A DNA stretch of 64,000 bases from Deltaproteobacteria bacterium (GTDB lineage Bacteria; Myxococcota_A; Polyangia; Polyangiales; Ga0077539), in contig JACRDB010000011.1 of assembly GCA_016218725.1 (NCBI GenBank), positions 1-64,000 on the forward strand. Direction: 5' to 3'. A model generated the notes under the pieces. The model did no database searches and had not been told where the DNA came from. It was given only the letters and a program-made list of their open reading frames with translations. Shown piece by piece: positions 57,724-64,000 of this stretch (within the stretch, counting starts at the first letter, position 1; each line of letters starts with the position of its first letter). The translations under genes and the position numbers were made by a program.

Positions 57724-59159
57724 CCGACCCACCAACGCTACCCATCGACGCGGACCCTGACCGCTACGTCGAGGTGGCGCGCCGCCTCGACCGCGTGAAC
57801 TCCGTGGGCGCGGGCGTGATCGGGCTCCTGACCATCCTCGCCGTCTGGAACGAGCCGCGCCTCGTGCTGTATTCATCGCTCCTCCTGGCGGTCCTGCTCT
57901 CGTTCAATATCTGGGTGAGCCGCTCGGCGCTCGCGCGCTTCGGCCGCCGGGTGGAGATCCTCCGCGCGGCGGTCAACCTCGCCTCGAACCTGGCCTTCGG
58001 GCACGCCGCTCACTGGCCCCTCCCGGTGTGGCTCTGGCTCCCCTTCGTGGCGCTCGCCTTCGACCCCATCGCTCCGCGCGTCGTCGTGGGCATCCTGGGA
58101 ACGATGATCGTCGCCCAGGCCACCGTGGCCCTCTGGGATGGCGTGCACTGGCTCCTCCCCTTCGCCTTCACGGCGCTCGCGCTGTTCGCTGCTGCCGTGT
58201 CGTGGGTGCGCTTTGGGATCATCCGCCAGATGCTTCACGAGAGCGACATCCAGCGCCAGGACCTGGCCCGCGCTCACGCCTCGATCCAGGCCGCGCACCA
58301 GCAGCTACAGCACGAAATCGCCGCGAGGGAGCAGATCGAGGCCGAGCTCCGGCAGGCGCAGAAGCTGGAGGCCATGGGCCGCCTCGCGGCCGGGATCGCG
58401 CACGAGATCAACACGCCCATGCAGTTCGTGCAGGACTGCGTGACCTTCGTCGGCCAGAGCGCGAAGACCTTGCTCGCGCTCGCTGGACGCCAGCGGGAGC
58501 TCATCGACGGCGTCGCCGCGGCCCCCCTCCACGCCGAGGCCGACCGCGCCGAGGCCGAGGCCGAGCTGCCGTCCCTCGCGGTCGAGGTGCCAGAGGCGCT
58601 CGCTCAGGCCCGCGAAGGGATCGATCGAATCTCCGCGATCGTCAGATCCATGAGGCAGCTCGCCCACCGCGACGACCCCGAGAGGACCGTGATCGACCTG
58701 AACAGCTGCGTCCAGGCCGCGCTGGTCATCGCCCGACATGAGTACGAGACCGTCGCCGACCTTGAGTTCCTCCGCGGCGAGCTCCCGCCCGTGCGAGGCC
58801 ACGGCGGGGAGCTCACCCAGGTGGTGCTCAACCTCGTCGTGAACGCCTCCCACGCCATCGCGGACTCGTCCGCCGGGGGCGCCCGAGGGCGTATCGTCGT
58901 CGCCACGGGGCGCACCACGACGGGCGTCGAGGTCCGTATCACGGACACCGGCGGAGGCATCCCGGAGGCCGTCAGGGATCGCGTCTTCGAGCCCTTCTTC
59001 ACCACCAAGGAGCCCGGGCGCGGCTCCGGCCAGGGGCTCGCGATCTCTCGCGGGATCGCCCTGAGACACGGTGGCTCCCTCTCGTTTCTACCCGCGGCGG
59101 GCGGAACCACGTTCGTCCTACAGCTACCTACATCACCAGGTGGCGACGGCGCCGCTTGA
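57720..59159 (+). CDS. Membrane histidine kinase of the H-NOX operon
   Basis: 479 residues, GTG 57720. The N-terminal half has about five membrane helices (VGAGVIGLLTILAVW, LVLYSSLLLAVLLSF, FALAF-type and LLPFAFTALALFAAAVSWV). A coiled coil links to the phosphoacceptor His228 in AGIAHEINTPMQF. The ATPase domain has the N box NLVVNASHA, G1 DTGGGIPE and G2 GSGQGLAISRG. Without a PAS or GAF domain, the sensory input is the membrane part or an interacting protein such as H-NOX. Confidence 0.9.
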   Translation: MTDPPTLPIDADPDRYVEVARRLDRVNSVGAGVIGLLTILAVWNEPRLVLYSSLLLAVLLSFNIWVSRSALARFGRRVEILRAAVNLASNLAFGHAAHWPLPVWLWLPFVALAFDPIAPRVVVGILGTMIVAQATVALWDGVHWLLPFAFTALALFAAAVSWVRFGIIRQMLHESDIQRQDLARAHASIQAAHQQLQHEIAAREQIEAELRQAQKLEAMGRLAAGIAHEINTPMQFVQDCVTFVGQSAKTLLALAGRQRELIDGVAAAPLHAEADRAEAEAELPSLAVEVPEALAQAREGIDRISAIVRSMRQLAHRDDPERTVIDLNSCVQAALVIARHEYETVADLEFLRGELPPVRGHGGELTQVVLNLVVNASHAIADSSAGGARGRIVVATGRTTTGVEVRITDTGGGIPEAVRDRVFEPFFTTKEPGRGSGQGLAISRGIALRHGGSLSFLPAAGGTTFVLQLPTSPGGDGAA

Positions 59160-59184
59160 GTCACCCCACGGAGGAGTCGAGACC

Positions 59185-59733
59185 ATGAAGGGCGTAATCT
59201 TCAAGCTCCTGGAACACATCGTCGTCGCGGAGCACGGCGAGGACGCCTGGGACGAGGTGCTCTCCTCCAGTGGCCTGGACGGCGCCTACACCTCCGTGGG
59301 CAGCTACGACCACGAGGACCTCCACCGCCTCCTGGGCGCCCTCCAGCGCTGCGTCTCGCCGCCGCCCGCAGAGCCGCTGCGGTGGTTCGGTCGACGCGCG
59401 CTGCCGCTGCTCGCGGCGAGCCACGCGGAGTTCTTCACGGGCCACACATCCCTGCGCTCGTTCCTCCTCTCCCTGAACCACACGATCCACCCGGAGGTCC
59501 AGCGCTTCCACCCGGGCGCCGAGGTCCCGGCCTTCACCTTTGATACAAGCTCCGACGAGGTCCTGGTCCTGCGGTATCGCTCCGCCCGGCGGCTCTGCGC
59601 CTTCGGGTTCGGGCTCCTGGAGGGAGCCGCGGAGCACTACCACGAAGCCGTTCGGATCTCCGAGCCGGAGTGCGTCCTGCGCGGGCAGCCAGACTGCGTC
59701 TTCGTGGTCTCCGCCGCCGGGCGTCAACCATGA
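59185..59733 (+). CDS. H-NOX heme-based gas sensor
   Basis: 182 residues with GGAGGAG eight bases before ATG 59185. The heme-NO/O2-binding fold is complete. Ile5, proximal His102, Pro115 and the YxSxR motif (Tyr131, Ser133, Arg135) fall at the residue numbers of the Thermoanaerobacter H-NOX. At position 140, where O2-binding H-NOX has Tyr, this protein has Phe, so it should bind NO and not O2. In known systems H-NOX regulates an adjacent kinase or cyclase. It is followed directly by a GAF kinase (ATGA overlap). Confidence 0.95.
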   Translation: MKGVIFKLLEHIVVAEHGEDAWDEVLSSSGLDGAYTSVGSYDHEDLHRLLGALQRCVSPPPAEPLRWFGRRALPLLAASHAEFFTGHTSLRSFLLSLNHTIHPEVQRFHPGAEVPAFTFDTSSDEVLVLRYRSARRLCAFGFGLLEGAAEHYHEAVRISEPECVLRGQPDCVFVVSAAGRQP

Positions 59734-61160
59734 CGGACGACCAGGAGGCCAGGCTCCGGCGCCTGGAGGCCAGGGTCGACCGCGCCCGGCGCGCCCTCGC
59801 CGAGGCCGAGGCGACCGCCGAGCGGAGCGTCCGGAGCCTCTACGAGCGAGAGCGCGCCGTGGACCTGCTCCAGGACATCACCGCGGCGGCGAACTCCTTC
59901 GAGACGCCGTCCGACGCGGTACGCCACACCCTGGAGCGCGTGTGCGGCCATGCGGGCTGGCCCGTGGGGCATGCCTGGGAGCTCGACCCCTCGGGCGTGG
60001 CGCGCTCCCTGGACCTCTGGTCCATCGACGATCACGCCCGCCGTGCGCCGTTCGTCCACGCGACCCGGGGGACCACCCTCGGCCAGGGTGAGGGGCTGGT
60101 CGGTTCGGCCGCCCTGGGCGGCGAGGCCCTCTGGGTCGCCTCCCTCGCCGCCGAGCCACGCTTCCTCCGCCAGCGCGCCGCCGAGGCCGCGGGGCTCCGC
60201 GCGGGCTGCTGGCTCCCGATCACCTCCGGGCCCTCGGTGCTGGGCGTCATGGAGTTCTTCACCGAGCGCCAGGGCGCGCCTCCCCAGGAGCTCCTGGAGC
60301 TCCTCCAGCACGCCGCGACGCAGCTCGGCCGGTCCTACGAGCGCCAACGCTCCAGCGTCGTGCTCTCGTCAGCGCTGGCGCTCGCGGTCGAGGCATCGAA
60401 GACCAAGAGCTCCTTCCTCGCGATGATGAGCCACGAGGTCCGCACCCCGCTCAACATCCTCGTTGGCGCCGCGTCGGTCCTCGCCGATGACATCCCCGAC
60501 GGCGATCCTCGGAGCGACCTGTCGGCCGCCATGGAGGGCGCCAGCCGCAGGCTCCTCCGCACGATCCACGGCATCCTGGACCTCGCCCAGCTCTCGAGCG
60601 GTGGCTTCGTCCGGCGCCAGGAGCTCGTCGCCGTGAGCACCCTGGTCGGCGACCTCGTGGAGGAGTACCGGCCACGCGCGGCGTCGCGAGGCACCACCCT
60701 GACCTGGTCCACCGAGGCCCCTCGCTCCCGGCTCCCCTTCGACGAGTACTGCCTCCGCAGCGCGGTCCGCGAGCTCCTGGACAACGCCGTGCGCTTCACC
60801 CAGGGCGGCCAGATTGACGTCCACCTCCGGCGTGAGAATGCGGGGCTGTGCCTGGAGCTCCGCGACACGGGTCGCGGGATGAGCCCCGAGTTCCTTCCGC
60901 GAGCCGAGGAGCCCTTCACCCAGGAGGACGAGGGCAACACCCGGTCCCACGAGGGCGTCGGGATCGGCCTCGCCCTCGCGCGGCAGTTCCTCCAGGTGAA
61001 CAACGCGACCATGACGATCGAAAGCAGAAAGGGCCGCGGCACCATCGTCCGGATCACCCTGGGCTATGTCCCCGGCGTTCAGGGTGCCTTCGATTCCCGC
61101 CCCCCAGCTCCCGTCTTCACCTTCTCGGTCCCTCCAGGCAACGCCCCCACCCGAAGGTAG
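59730..61160 (+). CDS. GAF-domain histidine kinase adjacent to H-NOX
   Basis: 476 residues, ATG 59730 overlapping the H-NOX stop. The N-terminus is a coiled coil (residues 5-45). A GAF domain spans about 47-205. The phosphoacceptor is His235 in MMSHEVRTPLN. The ATPase has RELLDNAVRFT, DTGRGMSP and VGIGLALARQFL. There is no membrane segment, so it is cytoplasmic like H-NOX, the usual partner in NO-responsive HnoK systems. The partner receiver is probably the one at 57313. Confidence 0.92.
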   Translation: MTDDQEARLRRLEARVDRARRALAEAEATAERSVRSLYERERAVDLLQDITAAANSFETPSDAVRHTLERVCGHAGWPVGHAWELDPSGVARSLDLWSIDDHARRAPFVHATRGTTLGQGEGLVGSAALGGEALWVASLAAEPRFLRQRAAEAAGLRAGCWLPITSGPSVLGVMEFFTERQGAPPQELLELLQHAATQLGRSYERQRSSVVLSSALALAVEASKTKSSFLAMMSHEVRTPLNILVGAASVLADDIPDGDPRSDLSAAMEGASRRLLRTIHGILDLAQLSSGGFVRRQELVAVSTLVGDLVEEYRPRAASRGTTLTWSTEAPRSRLPFDEYCLRSAVRELLDNAVRFTQGGQIDVHLRRENAGLCLELRDTGRGMSPEFLPRAEEPFTQEDEGNTRSHEGVGIGLALARQFLQVNNATMTIESRKGRGTIVRITLGYVPGVQGAFDSRPPAPVFTFSVPPGNAPTRR

Positions 61161-61205
61161 GCCCTTCGACGGCACCATCCTGAGACTATTCGCCCCGCAG
61201 TCCCT

Positions 61206-61219
61206 CCCCCGCAGGGGGG
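61206..61219 (+). terminator. Hairpin after the H-NOX operon
   Basis: CCCCC (61206-61210), loop GCA and GGGGG (61214-61218) lie 45 bases past the GAF-kinase stop. No T-run follows. The GCAGGGGGGC half is the same as in the hairpin at 52-69. Confidence 0.4.
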
Positions 61220-61223
61220 CATC

Positions 61224-61253
61224 TTGAAAATGAGTGTCACTTTCGTGTAGCCT
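61224..61253 (+). promoter_or_regulatory. Candidate promoter of the lipoprotein at 61277
   Basis: TTGAAA (61224-61229), 18-base spacer, TAGCCT (61248-61253). The leader would be short (about 20 bases). It lies directly behind the terminator-like hairpin. Confidence 0.35.
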
Positions 61254-61276
61254 TGCTGGGTGCCGGAGCGCCACCC

Positions 61277-63685
61277 ATGAAGCACCCCCTCTCACTCCTT
61301 TCCCTCTCCGTTGGCCTCTTTGCCTGCACTGGAAGCCCCTCCCCCACCCCCGACGCCGCCACCCCGGACGCCCGCAGCGACCTTGGCGGTGATGTAGGCG
61401 ATGCACCTACACCGCCACGGTCACGGCTGTCCATCGAGCGGGTGGAGCGGCGGATCGGGACCCGGGACCTGATGTTCGCGTCCATTGAGATGCAGCAGTC
61501 GGGCGAGCCCCTGGCGGAGGCCCTGGGGCGGGACCTGGCGGGCTACGACCGGTACATGCTCCCCACGGACCGCTACGCCGACCCCGCGCAGGACGGGGGC
61601 TCCCCGGAGGTGGACCTCCTGGGCTTCGCCAGCGCCGTGGAGTCCTACGAGTACTCGAAGAACCACATGAACATGCTGGCCTTCGAGAGCGCCGCGGGCT
61701 TCTCCTTCGCCCACGCGCCGCTGCACAACCCTCGGGGCCTCTCCGGCGAGGCCGCCGTGGGGCTCCTGCGGGACAAGGTCCAGCGCTACGCCATCGCCAC
61801 CCACGCGGGCGTGCGCTCGGCACCCGGAGGCCCTCCCCTGGGCTTCGTGGCCGTGCCGCCGCCCACGGACAACCCGCTCAACATCCTGGGCTTCGGGGGC
61901 TTCTGGCCCACGCTGCACCCATTTCCCGGCTTCGACCCCTCCATGCGCCCCAGCACCGCCAGCACCCGCGGGTGCTCCCTCACCTCGGGGTACGGCGCCA
62001 GCGCGGGCTCGTCCATCACCGTCGGGGACTATGAGTGCGGCTACTCCACGCTGCACCTCCTGACCCGCAACGACGCGCTCTCCACGGATTTCTCCATTTC
62101 GCCCGGCGCCTCGGGCTGGTCCGGCTGGAAGTATGCCCTCTGGGTCATCAATTACCTCCAGCTCTTTCACGACGTCGACAGCAACGCCGTGGACCGCGTG
62201 CCCGAGGCCATGCTCTCCGTCGTCGGCCGCGAGGGCAACACCCTCGTGGGCACCCAGGCCGGCGGCGAAGACCCCGGCACCGCGGGCACCTTCCTCGGTT
62301 CGTCCGACGTCGAGGGCTTCCAGGCCGCGTTCATGATCGACCAGCTCGACAACCAGGCGTGGCACTGGCTCTCGCAGCTCACCACCCGCGACGGCACCAC
62401 CCTCGGGGGCTTCGGCGACCTCCGCGAGGCCCTCGCGTACGATTACACAAGCCCCCTGCGCTGGATCCCCGCGTCCATCGCCGTGACCGAGACCCGCGAG
62501 CCGGGAGGTTATCCAAGGCCCTCGCGCTACATGGTGCGCTCGTCCGATAGCCAGCTCCAGGACCTCCTCGGGCTCCTCGGGAGCTACAGCGAGCTCTTCG
62601 CCATCACCGACCGCAACAACACCGACGTCGGCGGCGCCCAGACCGCCAGGGCCTGGTTCGATGGAGACCCCTTCCCCGCGGACAACCTCCGCCCCGACGG
62701 CGAAGACACCCTCCACGACCGCGCCCTGGCGATGGTGAAATTCACCCTGGTCACCCTGGACCGCGCGCACCGCGACCCCGCCTCCGGGCTCCTCGCCGAC
62801 CGCGTGACCTTCGCCGCGGGAGCGCCCTCGCGCGGCGCCACCCTCTCCACCACCTCCGCGGCGTACACCGTGGTGGCCCTGCGCCTCGCGCGCCGTAGCC
62901 TCGGCTCGCAGCTCACGCTGTACTCAAACTCCACGCCCGACACCGCCGTGCTCTCCACCGCCCTCGACGCCGCGGGCCTCCGGGGCGCCCCCGAGGGACA
63001 CACCGTGGCCCAGCGCCTCACCGCGCTCCTCCGGGCCCACGCCGACCTGCTCTTGAACCAGCTCACCACCCCGCAGGGAGACGCCCGTCGAGGCTATGAT
63101 CTCACCACCCGCGCCCCCACCGCGGGAGACGGCGACCTGGACGCCCACACCGCCGCGCTCCGCGGGCTCCTGGAGGCCTTCCTGGCCACCGGCGACGCCC
63201 GCTACCGAGACCGCGCCGAGGCGGTCTTCCAGCGCCTGGAGGCCCTCTTCTGGGACCCCTCGGCCAGGGTCTACCGCAGCGACCGCGGCGCGGACGCCCC
63301 CGTGCTGTTCACCCCCGTGCGCTTCGGGCTCCTCCAGGGGTCCCTCCGAGAGTTCCTCAAGCTCGTGGCGCAGAGGCCCGGACAGTTGGAGCTCGCCGCC
63401 CTCGTGCAGTCGCGCCTGGCACGCATCAACAAGCTCGTGCTCAACGGCTGGGACGACCGCGACGGCGATGACACCGTCGATTGGCCCGAGGAGTGCGCCC
63501 TCGTCGAGGACAACCTCCCCCGCGGGGGCCTCCAGATGGCCGAGCGCGCCCTCACCGGCGAGACCGGCCTCGAAGGCATGACCCCCACCGCCGACCGCGA
63601 CCACGACTGCGTCCCCGAAATCGACGACGCCTTCCTCCCCGCGGCCCTCGCCTCGGAGCTACGCTTTCGTGTGACAAGACCCTAA
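61277..63685 (+). CDS. Large lipoprotein with alpha-toroid-like C-terminus
   Basis: 802 residues from ATG 61277; the signal ends in LFAC. The linker is TPDAATPDARSDLGGD. The body is globular, with AFESAAGFSFAHAPLHN, SGWSGWKYALWVINYLQLFHD and IDQLDNQAWHWLSQLT. The C-terminal 250 residues carry repeated helices (DARYRDRAEAVFQRLEALFW and DPSARVYRSDRGADAP) like an alpha/alpha toroid of thioredoxin-associated or glycan-handling proteins. No catalytic motif is clear. It probably pairs with the gene 16 bases downstream. Confidence 0.75.
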   Translation: MKHPLSLLSLSVGLFACTGSPSPTPDAATPDARSDLGGDVGDAPTPPRSRLSIERVERRIGTRDLMFASIEMQQSGEPLAEALGRDLAGYDRYMLPTDRYADPAQDGGSPEVDLLGFASAVESYEYSKNHMNMLAFESAAGFSFAHAPLHNPRGLSGEAAVGLLRDKVQRYAIATHAGVRSAPGGPPLGFVAVPPPTDNPLNILGFGGFWPTLHPFPGFDPSMRPSTASTRGCSLTSGYGASAGSSITVGDYECGYSTLHLLTRNDALSTDFSISPGASGWSGWKYALWVINYLQLFHDVDSNAVDRVPEAMLSVVGREGNTLVGTQAGGEDPGTAGTFLGSSDVEGFQAAFMIDQLDNQAWHWLSQLTTRDGTTLGGFGDLREALAYDYTSPLRWIPASIAVTETREPGGYPRPSRYMVRSSDSQLQDLLGLLGSYSELFAITDRNNTDVGGAQTARAWFDGDPFPADNLRPDGEDTLHDRALAMVKFTLVTLDRAHRDPASGLLADRVTFAAGAPSRGATLSTTSAAYTVVALRLARRSLGSQLTLYSNSTPDTAVLSTALDAAGLRGAPEGHTVAQRLTALLRAHADLLLNQLTTPQGDARRGYDLTTRAPTAGDGDLDAHTAALRGLLEAFLATGDARYRDRAEAVFQRLEALFWDPSARVYRSDRGADAPVLFTPVRFGLLQGSLREFLKLVAQRPGQLELAALVQSRLARINKLVLNGWDDRDGDDTVDWPEECALVEDNLPRGGLQMAERALTGETGLEGMTPTADRDHDCVPEIDDAFLPAALASELRFRVTRP

Positions 63686-63700
63686 CTCCCGCGGTGCGCC

Positions 63701-64000
63701 ATGCGTCCTCCCACGCTCCTCCGCTTCGCACTCGGTGCGCTCGTGGCCTGCTCCAACGCGCCCGCCCCCTCGGACGCCGGGAACCCCTCCCAGGACGCAG
63801 GAAACCGTAGCACCACCACCCAGACCAGCTCCCTCGCCGTCAGCCCCGAGGGCAGGTGGGTGTATGTAGTCAACACCGACGCCGACGCGGTCACCGTGCT
63901 CGAACCCGCCTCGCGCACGCGGAGCACGGTGTTCCTGTCGGGAGCGCCTCCCACGGTCGCCATGGACGGGCGCTACGACCCTGGCGTCTCTCCCAGGGCC
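63701..64000 (+). CDS. Lipoprotein with YVTN-like beta-propeller, cut by window end
   Basis: The first 100 residues are seen, ATG 63701. The signal MRPPTLLRFALGALVAC ends in lipobox LVAC. A short acidic linker leads to SLAVSPEGRWVYVVNTDADA and VTVLEPASRTRSTV, the start of a YVTN-type blade. It is open at the window end. In myxobacteria such genes often sit in pairs with large cell-surface lipoproteins such as the one directly upstream. Confidence 0.8.
   Translation, partial: MRPPTLLRFALGALVACSNAPAPSDAGNPSQDAGNRSTTTQTSSLAVSPEGRWVYVVNTDADAVTVLEPASRTRSTVFLSGAPPTVAMDGRYDPGVSPRA

Overview
The window reads as a high-GC chromosome segment from a Myxococcota bacterium, probably Polyangiales-like. 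The reasons are an mglB-mglA pair that keeps the published MglA residues, an alternative complex III plus caa3-type oxidase supercluster, many lipoproteins with Asp/Thr/Pro-rich linkers after the lipobox, MopE, FG-GAP and thrombospondin-type-3 modules, and frequent FHA domains. The genus cannot be fixed from sequence alone. I see no tRNA, rRNA, CRISPR array, insertion sequence or prophage.

Layout. 1-6000: a non-coding edge, a small conserved hypothetical, a DUF2723 membrane protein and three lipoproteins. 6048-15415 (minus strand): mglB, mglA, glutaredoxin, a glycosidase-like protein, then a Tad-type secretion/pilus core (CpaB, secretin, FHA-CpaF, TadB, TadC, FHA-membrane protein). The core resembles the Kil contact-dependent killing machinery of Myxococcus xanthus. 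15570-25233: a pyruvate:ferredoxin-oxidoreductase-like orphan, a P450, a TOPRIM-like protein, a SnoaL-like protein, a CBS-pair protein, an L,D-transpeptidase with a His-rich tail, a Uma2 nuclease-like protein, a PilZ protein and nicotinate phosphoribosyltransferase. 25240-39368 (minus strand): one long respiratory operon, actABCDEF, a small membrane protein, SCO, then cytochrome oxidase subunits II, I, III and IV and a terminal lipoprotein.

39822-56951 is rich in surface proteins: a PSI-like lipoprotein, FabH, an FG-GAP lipoprotein, a large MopE-type repeat lipoprotein, a type IV pilin-like gene broken by one in-frame TAG, an ornithine aminotransferase-like enzyme, an ABC transporter with three FHA domains, a LEA-2 lipoprotein, HU with a lysine-rich tail, a matrixin-like protease and a VWA lipoprotein. 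57313-61160 is a compact nitric-oxide-sensing operon: receiver, membrane histidine kinase, H-NOX and GAF histidine kinase. The window ends with two lipoproteins, the last cut by the edge.

Functionally, ACIII oxidises quinol and passes electrons to the A2-type caa3 oxidase through cytochrome c domains, with SCO serving the CuA site. MglA/MglB set cell polarity and are co-directional with the Tad core. H-NOX probably gates one or both neighbouring kinases, which may share the stand-alone receiver. The strongest oddities are the TAG inside the pilin gene, a 12-residue insertion in the CuA loop of oxidase subunit II, a Cys-containing insertion in ActA, two genes that appear to start at CTG in a CTGA overlap, and a 34-bp palindrome in an otherwise empty gap.
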